Part shown: in pieces, positions 1 to 8,120 of the stretch
Position numbering within the stretch: position 1 is the stretch's first letter
How the letters are laid out: each line of letters opens with the position of its first letter
Position numbers and translations under genes: made by a program
Assembly: GCA_016704565.1 (NCBI GenBank)
Contig: JADIZV010000002.1
Span: 806,001-870,000 of the forward strand
Direction of reading: 5' to 3'
DNA length: 64,000 bases
From: Candidatus Phosphoribacter baldrii
GTDB taxonomy: Bacteria; Actinomycetota; Actinomycetes; Actinomycetales; Dermatophilaceae
The notes under the pieces: model-generated
What the model saw: only the letters and a program-made list of their open reading frames with translations
Databases searched by the model: none
Told to the model about the DNA's origin: nothing

Positions 1-468
1 CTGTGGGTGACCGACATTCGCACCGTCGACGGTGCCTTCGAGTCCATCGAACGGCTGCTGGACGGGCTCAGCGCCCCGGACCGCGAGTGGCTGGCTGCCG
101 CCCGTGACGCGTGGAGAAACCCGGAGTCGGGGACGGCGGCATACCGGCGGCGGGCTGTCGTCGCGATCTGGCGACGGCCGTGGATGTTCCTCGGGCGGGA
201 CACCTACGCAGGCGACGTGCTGCGCCGGCTCGGGGTCGACAATGTCCTGGCCGGGCATGCCGAGCGCTACCCGCGGATCGATCTCGCCGACCTGCCACCG
301 CACGACCTCGTCGTCCTGCCGGACGAGCCCTATGCCTTCGCCGCCACGGACGGACCGGAGGCCTTCGGCGACACGGCCACGGCCCTCGTCAACGGTCAGG
401 CGCTCACCTGGTATGGCCCGCGGATGATCTCTTCACCCGTGGAGCTGTCGCGCCAACTGACACGGTGA
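1..468 (+). CDS. Helical-backbone metal receptor (BtuF-like substrate-binding protein), 5' truncated by window edge
   Basis: The frame is open from base 1 (Leu-Trp-Val-Thr-Asp...) to TGA at 466-468, so the gene begins outside the window. The GTG at base 7 has no ribosome site and lies inside the fold, so it is not taken as the start. The visible 155 residues match the C-terminal lobe of cobalamin/heme/siderophore-binding TroA-like proteins: a long helix (SIERLLDGLSAPDREWLAAA), then a strand region (WRRPWMFLGRDTYAGDVLRRLG) and VLPDEPYAF. The family usually runs to 230-300 residues. No signal peptide or lipobox can be seen because the N-terminus is missing. The family assignment rests on overall pattern, and the ligand cannot be told. 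Confidence 0.6.
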   Translation: MWVTDIRTVDGAFESIERLLDGLSAPDREWLAAARDAWRNPESGTAAYRRRAVVAIWRRPWMFLGRDTYAGDVLRRLGVDNVLAGHAERYPRIDLADLPPHDLVVLPDEPYAFAATDGPEAFGDTATALVNGQALTWYGPRMISSPVELSRQLTR

Positions 469-513
469 CCACCGGCGCCCGCGAAGGGCTAGGGTCACGA
501 CGGAGGTGAGGCT

Positions 514-612
514 ATGGCGTCGTTAGGCACCCTCACCCGGGTGACCGTCCCGCACCCGTGGCTCCTGGCGCCCTGGGGGGCACCCCACGCCACCAGACCT
601 GACCTGACCTAG
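514..612 (+). CDS. Short ORF (32 aa) with strong ribosome site, possible leader peptide
   Basis: ATG at 514 follows a near-perfect Shine-Dalgarno GGAGGTG (502-508) at 5 nt spacing and reads 32 codons to TAG. A promoter-like pair, GTGACC (465-470) and TAGGGT (490-495) with 19 nt between, lies just upstream and overlaps the preceding stop codon. The peptide is rich in Pro, His and Trp (VPHPWLLAPWGAPH). A 12-bp terminator-like stem begins 39 nt after the stop. Promoter, short ORF and terminator in sequence resemble a leader or attenuation unit, or a small independent transcript. No run of one amino acid points to a regulator. The family is not recognised. Confidence 0.4.
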   Translation: MASLGTLTRVTVPHPWLLAPWGAPHATRPDLT

Positions 613-1042
613 CCGCGTTCGGACCCCGATGACAGCTGCCCGCAGACAGGAGAAGGGCCTCGGGACGTATGAGGTTCCGAGGCCCTTCCTGGCGCTCGAC
701 CGAAGCCGACCGCCGCGCGTCGAACTTTAGGCTCGACGCCGCCGACCCGAAGGCCGGGCAGTCACGGGCCGAAGCCCGGACAGGTGGCCGAACCGAGGTC
801 CGACCGATCGCCTGGCGCCTCGAATCCGCTACTCCCGGAGGAGTTTTGGAGCGATGGTGGCGCCTTGCTCGCCTCCGGCGAACCGGCTGCGTAGAGATAG
901 TTCTAGTCCCCTTCCAGCCGTTGCGCAAGAGGGATTTCGACGGCCCCGGCGTGTCGTCGCGACACGCCGCGCAGGTCGTCCCAGGTCCCGTTTGGCAAGA
1001 CGCTCGTCCAGCATTCGGCGCGCCGGCTGAGAGGATTCCGGT
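613..1042. other. Intergenic stretch before hemW
   Basis: About 430 bases without a convincing gene. It holds the 652-688 hairpin and a second perfect 10-bp stem with a TCG loop at 947-969. Nothing resembling a tRNA, SRP RNA, tmRNA or RNase P RNA was recognised. The last bases carry the hemW ribosome site (GAGGA near 1031-1036). Confidence 0.5.
652..688. terminator. Strong hairpin, terminator-like
   Basis: A perfect 12-bp stem (GAAGGGCCTCGG at 652-663 with its complement at 677-688) closes a 13-nt loop. No T-run follows, which is usual in high-GC actinobacteria. It lies downstream of the short ORF and could end transcription from either side. Confidence 0.65.
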
Positions 1043-2314
1043 ATGCCGTCCGCCCTCCCCGATGGGGATCCCGCCCCCTCCTCGGGACGGCTGCCGACCA
1101 GCGTCCTGGAGAGGATCGCGGCCGATCCTTTCGGGATCTACGTCCACGTGCCGTTCTGCCGGGTGCGCTGTGGTTACTGCGACTTCAACACCTATGCGTT
1201 GCCGGAGCTGGGCGAGTCGTCCGGCGTGCAGGTCGGCGGGTATGTCGATCTCGTCCTGCGGGAGCTGGACCTGGCTGTCGACGTGCTGGCGGCCGGAGAC
1301 GTCCCGGGCGTCGGAGGTGTCGCGCCCGCGCCGCCGCCCGTCCAGACGGTGTTCGTCGGCGGTGGCACCCCGACCCTGCTCCCGGCGGCCGACCTCGCAC
1401 GGGTGGTGCACGGCATACGGGATCGGTGGGGGCTGGCGCCCGACGCCGAGGTGACGACCGAAGCCAACCCCGACACGGTGACCCCCGACGGGATGGCGCA
1501 CCTTGCGGCCGCGGGCTTCACGCGGGTGAGTCTGGGGATGCAGTCGGCGGTCCCGCATGTGTTGGCCACCCTCGACCGCACCCACGAACCGGCTGCAGTC
1601 GGGCAGGCCGTCCGGGCCGTGCGCGAGGCGGGCATGGCGGTGAGCCTGGACCTCATCTACGGGACACCGGGGGAGACCCTCGAGGACTGGCGGCGCTCGC
1701 TCGATGCCGCGTTGGCTCTGCAACCGGATCACGTGTCGGCCTACGCCCTCGTCGTCGAAGACGGGACCCGGCTCGCGGCTCAGGTGCGTCGCGGCGAGGT
1801 CGCGCTGACCGACGATGACGACGAGGCGGCCAAGTACGAGCTCGCCGACAGCGTGCTAGGGGCGGCTGGCTTCGGGTGGTACGAGGTGAGCAACTGGTCG
1901 ACCTCTGCCGCCACCCGGTGCCGACACAACATCGGCTACTGGGCGGGCGGCAACTGGTGGGGGGCCGGACCGGGCGCGCACAGCCACATCGGCGGCGTGC
2001 GGTGGTGGAACGTCAAACACCCCCGGGCGTATGCCGCCCGCCTGGGCTCACCGGGAGACCCCCTCGGCAGCCCCGCGGCGGCCCGGGAGGAGCTCACCGC
2101 CGAGCAACGGGCCGACGAGCGAGTGCTGCTCGGGGTCCGGCTCGTCGACGGGCTGCCGATCGCGGACGTGCCGGAGTCCGGCCGCCGCGAGGTCGCTGGG
2201 CTGATCGCCGAGGGCCTGATCGACGGGCCCGCTGCGGTGGCTGAGCGACGGCTCCGACTCACCCTGCGCGGGCGCCTGCTGGCCGACACCGTCGTGCGCC
2301 GGTTGGTGGACTGA
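1043..2314 (+). CDS. hemW: Radical SAM family heme chaperone HemW
   Basis: 423 residues. HemW is a radical SAM protein related to oxygen-independent coproporphyrinogen III oxidase (HemN) that acts in heme trafficking. The signature HVPFCRVRCGYCDF supplies the three cluster cysteines (C39, C43, C46), one residue shorter on the C-terminal side than the extended HemN motif, as in HemW. FVGGGTPT and EANPDT follow in the usual order, and a HemN C-terminal domain with YEVSNWS and H-N-x-x-YW closes the protein. The ATG at 1043 lies 7 nt after GAGGA. The neighbours DUF3097, hrcA and dnaJ match the usual actinobacterial context. The start codon itself is inside a copy of the GGTATGCCG octamer. Confidence 0.93.
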   Translation: MPSALPDGDPAPSSGRLPTSVLERIAADPFGIYVHVPFCRVRCGYCDFNTYALPELGESSGVQVGGYVDLVLRELDLAVDVLAAGDVPGVGGVAPAPPPVQTVFVGGGTPTLLPAADLARVVHGIRDRWGLAPDAEVTTEANPDTVTPDGMAHLAAAGFTRVSLGMQSAVPHVLATLDRTHEPAAVGQAVRAVREAGMAVSLDLIYGTPGETLEDWRRSLDAALALQPDHVSAYALVVEDGTRLAAQVRRGEVALTDDDDEAAKYELADSVLGAAGFGWYEVSNWSTSAATRCRHNIGYWAGGNWWGAGPGAHSHIGGVRWWNVKHPRAYAARLGSPGDPLGSPAAAREELTAEQRADERVLLGVRLVDGLPIADVPESGRREVAGLIAEGLIDGPAAVAERRLRLTLRGRLLADTVVRRLVD

Positions 2315-2330
2315 CCACCAACCGGCGCAC
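2294..2330. terminator. hemW terminator hairpin spanning the stop codon
   Basis: A perfect 16-bp stem (GTGCGCCGGTTGGTGG with its complement) whose 5-nt loop contains the hemW TGA. It separates hemW from the convergent DUF4870 gene and may serve both. Confidence 0.7.
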
Positions 2331-2395
2331 GGATCGTCGAACGGGCTCGCGCGCTGACTGCGCAGCCCCCGCGTGACCTAGGGGATGAGCCTGGC

Positions 2396-2947
2396 CTACT
2401 TGATGAGGCGCAGGGCGAACGGGTAGCGGTAGGTCTGGCCCTTGTTGGCTGCCAGGGCACCCATGATGGACAGCACGAGGACGGCGACCCAGACGAGGAG
2501 GAACAGCGGGATCGGCAGGACGAAGCCGATGATCATCGACGCGACGGAGGCGATAAAGGCCGTGATCTGGAAGTTGAGCGCCTCGACCGACTGGTCCTTG
2601 GTGAAGGCGTCCCGCGGGCCGAAGACGAGCATGACGATGAGCGGGCCGACGAAGGCGAGGATGATCCCGCCGACGTGAGCCAGCATCGCCCACTGGCGCG
2701 ACTCAGCGGGGCTGAGCGGCATGACCCCGGCGGCGGGGGCGGCATACCCCTGCGGCGGGTAGGCGGGCGGGACCGGCGCCGCAGGCGGCTGGTAGGCGGC
2801 GGCGGGGGGCGGCTGGTAGGCCGGGGGAGCCGGGACAGCGGACGCGGCGGGAGGCGGCGGCACGGGTGCCGAGCCAGTCCACGCAGGCGGCGGAGGCGGC
2901 GGGACGTCCGCGGGCGCGGTCGGGTCGTTGAGGGGCTGGTCAGACAT
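2396..2947 (-). CDS. DUF4870 domain-containing membrane protein
   Basis: 183 residues. The first 85 or so are a proline-rich, low-complexity cytoplasmic tail (repeated PPPPP, AYQPP, YPPQGYAAP). A DUF4870/Tic20-like membrane region follows: MLAHVGGIILAFVGPLIVMLVFG, then FQITAFIASVASMIIGFVL, then LFLLVWVAVLVLSIM, giving three to four hydrophobic segments. The conserved H-x-GG near the first segment and the KGQ-x-YRYPFALRLIK ending are typical. ATG at 2947 has GGAGG 6-7 nt upstream on the minus strand. The function of the family is unknown. It converges on hemW across a shared hairpin. Confidence 0.85.
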   Translation of the reverse strand: MSDQPLNDPTAPADVPPPPPPAWTGSAPVPPPPAASAVPAPPAYQPPPAAAYQPPAAPVPPAYPPQGYAAPAAGVMPLSPAESRQWAMLAHVGGIILAFVGPLIVMLVFGPRDAFTKDQSVEALNFQITAFIASVASMIIGFVLPIPLFLLVWVAVLVLSIMGALAANKGQTYRYPFALRLIK

Positions 2948-2985
2948 AAGAACCTCCGGGATCGGGCACCGACTGGGGAGTGATG

Positions 2986-3864
2986 TCACGAGCCCGGTGC
3001 GGTGACGAAGTCTATGAGTTCCTCGACGGCTGCGAGCAGAGTTGGCTCCAAATCGGCATACGTGTCGACCGTGGCGAGGATGCGACGCCAGGCCAGCGCG
3101 AGATCTGTCGTCGTGGCGTGCGGCCACCCCAGTGCGGCGCAGATGCCTTCCTTCCACGGTTGGCCGCGGGGGATGACCGGCCATTGGGTCCAGCCGAGTC
3201 GGGCCGGCTTGACCGACTGCCACACATCGACATAGGGGTGCCCGAGGACCAACGCATGACCTTGGCGGACGGCGGGCTGGGCGCGGACAGCGTCGACGAT
3301 GGCCGACTCCTTGGTCCCCGGCACGAGATGGTCGACGAGGATGCCCAGGCGACGGCCCGGCCCTGGGGCGAAGGAACGGACGGCCGCCGTGAGGTCATCG
3401 ATGCCGTCAAGCTGTTCGACGACGACCCCTTCGACCCGCAGGTCGGCACCCCAGACCTTCTCGACCAGTTCGGCGTCATGACGGCCCTCGACCCACAGCC
3501 GGGAACCGATGGCGACCCGCGCCGGCGCTCCCGCCACAGCGACCGATCCGCTGGCCGTGCGGGCGGCTGCCTTGCGCACAGCGTCCAGCCGGGCCCGGTC
3601 GGCGGCAACAGGCGGTGTGAGCACCACGGGTCGGCCTTCGAGCAGGAAACCCGGTCCGAGGGGGAAGCCCTTGGTCCGCCCTCGTCGGTCCTCGAGATGG
3701 ACGACGTGCATGCCGCCAGCCTTCTCGACCCGCACCACGGCGCCGCACCATCCGGTTTCCACGTCCTCGACGACCAGGCCCGGCTCCGCGGGGACCGGCG
3801 CGGCGGCCGGGCGGCGCGGCATACGCGCGGCGTCGGCGAGCACGTCGCGTCCGTAGCGATCCAT
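2986..3864 (-). CDS. DUF3097 family protein
   Basis: 292 residues from the ATG at 3862-3864 (MDRYGRDVLADAA), the usual N-terminus of this actinobacterial family. An in-frame extension upstream would run through the CIRCE element and is rejected. The protein has an N-terminal beta-rich part (GWCGAVVRVEKAGGMHVVHLEDRRGR) and a C-terminal Toprim-like part with LWVEGRHDAELVEKVWG, GILVDHLVPGTKE and VLGHPYVDVWQ. DUF3097 is annotated as possibly Toprim/nuclease related, but no function is established. No Shine-Dalgarno is visible. TACCCT sits 6 nt before the ATG, which would fit a leaderless message, although no good -35 is present. It is divergent from hrcA. Confidence 0.88.
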   Translation of the reverse strand: MDRYGRDVLADAARMPRRPAAAPVPAEPGLVVEDVETGWCGAVVRVEKAGGMHVVHLEDRRGRTKGFPLGPGFLLEGRPVVLTPPVAADRARLDAVRKAAARTASGSVAVAGAPARVAIGSRLWVEGRHDAELVEKVWGADLRVEGVVVEQLDGIDDLTAAVRSFAPGPGRRLGILVDHLVPGTKESAIVDAVRAQPAVRQGHALVLGHPYVDVWQSVKPARLGWTQWPVIPRGQPWKEGICAALGWPHATTTDLALAWRRILATVDTYADLEPTLLAAVEELIDFVTAPGS

Positions 3865-3928
3865 CCCGGCAGGGTATGCCGCGTCCCACGCGGCACGCGG
3901 GTGGACGCGCCGCCCGACGCACGTAGAC

Positions 3929-3955
3929 TTGGCACTCGCATCGTGAGAGTGCCAG
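3929..3955 (+). promoter_or_regulatory. CIRCE operator (HrcA binding site)
   Basis: TTGGCACTC, 9-nt spacer, GAGTGCCAG: the arms match the CIRCE consensus TTAGCACTC-N9-GAGTGCTAA with paired changes that keep the dyad. A -10-like TAGACT (3924-3929) abuts its left arm, so bound HrcA would cover the transcription start. It lies 90 nt before hrcA, implying heat-shock control and autoregulation of hrcA-dnaJ. Confidence 0.93.
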
Positions 3956-4045
3956 CGGGTATGCCGCTGTGTCGCACCGCGACCAGCAGCAGGTTCAACA
4001 GGCATCAGATTCACCAGCACGACGAGCGCCCGAGTGAGGAGGACG

Positions 4046-5080
4046 ATGAGCGACGAACGGCGGCTGGCCGTCCTGCGGGCCATCGTCCAGGACTATGTCC
4101 GCACGTCCGAGCCGGTGGGCTCCAAGAGCCTGGTCGAGCGGCACCACTTCGGGGTGTCGGCGGCGACCGTGCGCAACGACATGGCCATCCTCGAGGAAGA
4201 GGGCCTCATCCATGCCCCGCACACGTCGGCGGGACGGGTGCCCACCGATGCGGGCTATCGGTTGTTCGTCGACCGGCTCAGCGCGGTCAAGCCGATGTCG
4301 GGAGCCGAACGTGCGGCGATCAGCCGGTTCCTGCAGGGCGCGGTCGACCTCGACGACGTCGTCGACCGGACCGTCCGGTTGCTCGCCTCGCTGACCCACC
4401 AGGTCGCGGTCGTGCAATACCCGTCGCTCACCCGGTCGTCGGTGCGCCACATCGAGCTCGTTCCCATGGCTCGGGATCGGCTCATGGTCATCCTCATCGC
4501 TAACACCGGCCGGATCGAGCAGCGGATCGTCGAGGCCCGCGGCCGGCTGGACGACGAGGCTGGCACGGCCCTCGTCGCGCGGATCCGCTCGGAGGTGCTC
4601 GCCGAGGCTGCGGGTCGCAGTTTCCCGGAGGCGTCGGCCCGCCTTCAGTCGTTGCCCGAGCGGTTCGAGCCGGCCGACCGTGATCTGGTCCGGCTCGTCC
4701 TGCGCACCCTCGACGACGCCCTGGCCGAGGAGCGCGAGGAGCGAGTCGTGCTCGCCGGCACCTCCAACCTGGCCCGTTTCGGGTCCGACTTCCCGCTGAC
4801 CATCGCTCCGGTGCTCGAGGCCCTCGAGGAGCATGTCGTCCTGCTCAAGCTGTTCGGACGGCTGCGCCCGGGTCAGGGGACCGGGGTGGCCGTCACCATC
4901 GGTCACGAGCACGAGCACGAGGGGCTCGCGGGCGCCTCGGTGGTGTCCGCGGCATACGGGACGGGGTCCGAGCTTGTCGCGGGCCTGGGCGTGCTCGGAC
5001 CAACCCGGATGGACTACCCGACCGCCATGGCGACCGTGCGCGCCGTGGCCCACTACGTCTCTGAACTGCTCGAGTCCTGA
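4046..5080 (+). CDS. hrcA: Heat-inducible transcriptional repressor HrcA
   Basis: 344 residues. HrcA represses chaperone genes by binding CIRCE. The N-terminal winged helix (SEPVGSKSLVERHHFGVSAATVRNDM) is followed by EGLIHAPHTSAGRVPTDAGYR, the most conserved stretch of the family. The remaining dimerisation and GAF-like inserted domains are of normal length. ATG at 4046 is preceded by GAGGAGG; the in-frame GTG at 4034 overlaps that ribosome site and is less likely. A CIRCE dyad lies 90 nt upstream, and dnaJ follows after 36 nt, the standard arrangement. Confidence 0.95.
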   Translation: MSDERRLAVLRAIVQDYVRTSEPVGSKSLVERHHFGVSAATVRNDMAILEEEGLIHAPHTSAGRVPTDAGYRLFVDRLSAVKPMSGAERAAISRFLQGAVDLDDVVDRTVRLLASLTHQVAVVQYPSLTRSSVRHIELVPMARDRLMVILIANTGRIEQRIVEARGRLDDEAGTALVARIRSEVLAEAAGRSFPEASARLQSLPERFEPADRDLVRLVLRTLDDALAEEREERVVLAGTSNLARFGSDFPLTIAPVLEALEEHVVLLKLFGRLRPGQGTGVAVTIGHEHEHEGLAGASVVSAAYGTGSELVAGLGVLGPTRMDYPTAMATVRAVAHYVSELLES

Positions 5081-5116
5081 CCCGAGCATCGACAGCCACC
5101 GCAGCGAGAAGGAACC

Positions 5117-6241
5117 GTGAGCGACTACTACCAGGACCTCGGCGTCGACCGTTCCGCCACCCCGGAGGAGGTCAAGCGCGCCTACCGGCGGTTGGCCCGC
5201 AAGCTGCACCCCGACGTCAACCCCGGTGCTGAGGCCGAGGAGCAGTTCAAGACGGTGTCGCGGGCCTACGAAGTGCTCTCCGACCCGGACAAGCGTCGGA
5301 ACTACGACATGGGCGTCGACCCGTTCGCCACGGGCGGCGGGAACGGCTTCAGCGGACAAGGTTTTTCGTTCAGCGACGTCATGGACGCCTTCTTCGGTGG
5401 CGCCGCCACTCAGCGCGGTCCCCGCACCCGGGCGCACCGCGGGCAGGACGCCCTGGTCCGGATCCAGATCGACCTGCACGACGCGGTGTTCGGGTCCGAG
5501 GAGGAGCTGACCATCGAGACCGCGGTGCGCTGTGGGACCTGCCAGGGGGACGGCTGCCAGCCCGGGACGGGGCTCTCGACCTGTGCCGTATGCCGTGGCC
5601 GCGGCGAGGTGCAGACCGTCCAGCGGTCGTTCCTTGGCCAGGTGATGACTTCGCGGCCCTGTCAGAGCTGTCACGGGTATGGGTCGACGATCAGCCATCC
5701 CTGCTTCGAGTGCTCGGGCGAGGGCCGGGTCCGCACCCGGCGCACCTTGACCCTCAAGGTGCCTGCCGGTGTCGACTCCGGCACCCGGATCCAGCTGGCC
5801 GGCGAGGGTGAGGTCGGCACCGGTGGCGGTCCGGCGGGCGACCTGTACGTCGAGGTTGCGGTGGCCAATCACGCCACCTACACCCGGCGCGGCGACGACC
5901 TCCACTGCCGGGTCGAGCTGCCGATGACGGCTGCCGCGCTGGGCACGACGATCGACCTGCAGACCTTCGACGGGACGCGGCCGTTCGACGTCAAACCCGG
6001 CACTCAGGCGGGCGACACGGTCACCCTGCGGGGACTTGGGGTCACCCACCTGCGCGGCACCGGCCGGGGCGACCTCATCATCCACGCCGACGTCCAGACC
6101 CCGACCCGGCTCACGGAGGCCCAGCAAGACCTCCTGCGCCAGTTGGCCGCCCTTCGCGGTGAGGAGCGGCCGATCGGCCGGATGGCACCGGCCGACAAGG
6201 GCTTCCTGGGCAAGCTCCGCGACGCGTTCAAGGGCGCCTGA
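5117..6241 (+). CDS. dnaJ: Chaperone protein DnaJ
   Basis: 374 residues, a full-length type I Hsp40 that delivers clients to DnaK. It contains a J domain with HPD at 31-33, a Gly/Phe-rich linker (residues 73-95), four CxxCxGxG-type zinc repeats (C139/C142, C156/C159, C182/C185, C196/C199; the last two carry HGYG and SGEG), and the C-terminal beta domains. GTG start at 5117 with GAAGGA just upstream. It sits between hrcA and rsmE in the usual order and would share CIRCE control. The second zinc repeat uses the codons gta-tgc-cgt, so a copy of the window-wide octamer encodes part of the zinc site. Confidence 0.95.
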   Translation: MSDYYQDLGVDRSATPEEVKRAYRRLARKLHPDVNPGAEAEEQFKTVSRAYEVLSDPDKRRNYDMGVDPFATGGGNGFSGQGFSFSDVMDAFFGGAATQRGPRTRAHRGQDALVRIQIDLHDAVFGSEEELTIETAVRCGTCQGDGCQPGTGLSTCAVCRGRGEVQTVQRSFLGQVMTSRPCQSCHGYGSTISHPCFECSGEGRVRTRRTLTLKVPAGVDSGTRIQLAGEGEVGTGGGPAGDLYVEVAVANHATYTRRGDDLHCRVELPMTAAALGTTIDLQTFDGTRPFDVKPGTQAGDTVTLRGLGVTHLRGTGRGDLIIHADVQTPTRLTEAQQDLLRQLAALRGEERPIGRMAPADKGFLGKLRDAFKGA

Positions 6242-6254
6242 GAGCCGGTATGCC

Positions 6255-6998
6255 GTGACCGCACCCCTGTTCCTCGTCGCACCTGGCGTGTTGGCCGGGG
6301 CCACGGCGGGGACGTCCGTTGCGGTCGACGGTGCCGAGGGACATCACGCCGTGTCCGTGCATCGGCTGCGCCTTGGCGAGCACGTGCTTGTCGGTGATGG
6401 CGTCGGCACGCAGGCGAGCGCCGAGGTGATCGGGGTGGAACGGCATACCTTGCTCACCCGGGTGATCGACGTGCAGGTGCGCGTCGCCGCCGACCCGAGG
6501 TTCGTCCTCGTCCAAGCCCTCGCCAAAGGCGACCGTGACGAGCAGGCGATCGAGGCGGCGACCGAGTTGGGCGTCGACGTCGTCGTGCCGTGGCAGGCCT
6601 CGCGAAGCGTCGTCCAGTGGCGCGCCGACAAGGTGGCTCGCGGTCAGGCCCGGTGGGAGTCGCTCGTCGTCGCGGCGACCAAACAGTCACGCCGGTTCCG
6701 GGTGCCCCAGGTGTTGCCGCTCGCGCGGACCTCCGAGGTCATCGCCCGGCTGTCTGGGGCGGCCCTCGGCCTGGTCCTGCACGAGGAGGCCGAGCGCCCG
6801 TTGGCGGGGCTCAGCCTCCCGAGCTCAGGTGACATCGTCCTGGTGGTCGGCCCGGAAGGCGGCCTCGCCGACACCGAGGTCGCGGCGTTCGCGGCGGCCG
6901 GCGCAGTGCCGGTGCGGCTCGGCACCGACGTCCTGCGCACCTCGACCGCTGGGCCCGCAGCCCTGGCGGTTCTCAACGCGAAGTCCCGCTGGCGCTGA
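6255..6998 (+). CDS. rsmE: 16S rRNA (uracil(1498)-N3)-methyltransferase RsmE
   Basis: 247 residues. RsmE uses SAM to methylate U1498 of 16S rRNA. An N-terminal PUA-like part (HHAVSVHRLRLGEHVLVGDG) precedes the SPOUT knot: ALAKGDRDEQAIEAATELGV, TKQSRRFRVP, VLVVGPEGGLADTEVAAF and LGTDVLRTSTAGPAALAVL. These are the family hallmarks in order. GTG at 6255 begins 13 nt after the dnaJ stop, and it is the first start consistent with the MTAPLFLVAPG N-terminus. Its position behind dnaJ is conserved in many actinobacteria and firmicutes. Confidence 0.94.
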   Translation: MTAPLFLVAPGVLAGATAGTSVAVDGAEGHHAVSVHRLRLGEHVLVGDGVGTQASAEVIGVERHTLLTRVIDVQVRVAADPRFVLVQALAKGDRDEQAIEAATELGVDVVVPWQASRSVVQWRADKVARGQARWESLVVAATKQSRRFRVPQVLPLARTSEVIARLSGAALGLVLHEEAERPLAGLSLPSSGDIVLVVGPEGGLADTEVAAFAAAGAVPVRLGTDVLRTSTAGPAALAVLNAKSRWR

Positions 6999-7025
6999 CG
7001 CCGACACTCGCGCGGCGGCAATCGC

Positions 7026-8120
7026 TCAGCGGACGCTGAAGGCGACCGACTGCTCGGCAAACGGCGCACCCGTGGCCGCGTCGAGCTCGAACGCCCGGAT
7101 TGTGTAGCGCCCCGGGCCGAGCACTCCGAGGTCAACCTTCCACGTGCCGCGTTGCGGACACCCCGAGGTCGCGGTGGTGAAGCCCGTGTTGACGACGGCG
7201 TCGCCTTGGCGCAGTTCCCACTGGACGTTGCCCTCAAACGTGCAGGCCTGGCCCTCGATGACCACGCGGGAGTCCCACACGCTCGCGAACCGCCCAGGCG
7301 AGGTGATCCACACGGGGGCCAGGTCGGTCGTCGGGTCCGCCGGGCGCCGGAACACCCCGGCCGGTATGCCGCCCACAAGCGGTCCGCCCGCCGCGACCGA
7401 GATCGTGACCGGGACGTTGCGTTGGGCGGCTGCGGTCGCGGTCCAGACCAGCGCCTGAACAGCTTGCCGCTGGGCCTGTAGGTCGAGCCCGTCCACCCCA
7501 GGCGCGCTCAGGACGAGCGTGATGGCGTCGGCCGACACCGTGGCGGTCACCCGCGTCCCGGGAGCCCACGCTGTGAGATAGCCGTCTTGTCCCGGCATGG
7601 CCGGACCCCACACGTCGGGCTGGGCCATGGCGAGGTTGACCGCCGTCGTGACCCGGGCCTCCAGCCCGTCGTCGCCCATCGTCGCTCGGACGAAGTCGCG
7701 GTAGAGCAGCCACCGATGGACCGGGGTTCCGGGTGCGGCGTAATAGACCGGGGCGGACCATTCGAAGCGCTTGGCCGAGTTGCCCGGGTCGGTCGTCGTT
7801 GCCGGGCCCCCGATCACCAGGGAGGGCGCGGGCATGCCGTCAGACGCGACGACCGACGTGCCCGCGGCCTCGCTCACCGTCCCCGTTGCGGCCGGTGGCC
7901 GCAGCAGCGCGAAGGTGCCCAGACCGACGGCGAGGACGAGAAAGGAGGCGGCGAGCGGCAACAACCAGGCAGGTATGCCGCCCCGCCGGGTCGGCGCGCT
8001 CGCGACGGCCGCCTGGATGTGGGCGAGGCGGTCGGTGGGAGTGACCTGGTCGGCCGCCATGCCGAGCGCCGCGCGCAGCCGCTGCTCCAGCTGCGGGTCG
8101 CCGGGTGGGTGGACGCTCAT
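7026..8120 (-). CDS. Membrane-anchored protein with GerMN-like and Gmad2 domains, partner of SigE-family sigma factor
   Basis: 364 residues. A short cytoplasmic N-terminus resembling sigma-associated proteins (LEQRLRAALGMAADQVTPTDRLAHIQAAV) leads into one membrane helix (WLLPLAASFLVLAVGLGTFALL, about residues 50-72). The exported part has a GerMN-like region (VYYAAPGTPVHRWLLYRDFVR to the APGVDG area) and a C-terminal Gmad2 immunoglobulin-like domain (PVWITSPGRFASVWDSRVVIEGQACTFEGNVQWEL). It overlaps the sigma gene by 4 nt (ATGA), so the two are co-translated. I infer an anti-sigma or sensor role from the pairing. Catalytic activity is not apparent. Confidence 0.78.
   Translation of the reverse strand: MSVHPPGDPQLEQRLRAALGMAADQVTPTDRLAHIQAAVASAPTRRGGIPAWLLPLAASFLVLAVGLGTFALLRPPAATGTVSEAAGTSVVASDGMPAPSLVIGGPATTTDPGNSAKRFEWSAPVYYAAPGTPVHRWLLYRDFVRATMGDDGLEARVTTAVNLAMAQPDVWGPAMPGQDGYLTAWAPGTRVTATVSADAITLVLSAPGVDGLDLQAQRQAVQALVWTATAAAQRNVPVTISVAAGGPLVGGIPAGVFRRPADPTTDLAPVWITSPGRFASVWDSRVVIEGQACTFEGNVQWELRQGDAVVNTGFTTATSGCPQRGTWKVDLGVLGPGRYTIRAFELDAATGAPFAEQSVAFSVR

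Noticed and set aside
947..969. 10-bp hairpin with a TCG triloop as a terminator
   Set aside because: Perfect stem, but it lies downstream of no clear gene and has no tail; noted only in the intergenic description.
854..1030. A 58-codon plus-strand frame between the hairpin and hemW
   Set aside because: Arg/Ser/Pro-rich low-complexity sequence typical of chance frames in high-GC DNA; the ribosome site is poor, and it contains a 10-bp hairpin and overlaps the hemW ribosome site.
533..1732. A 399-codon minus-strand frame over the hemW 5' region
   Set aside because: Overlaps the radical SAM domain in antisense and the intergenic hairpins; low-complexity Arg/Gly composition.
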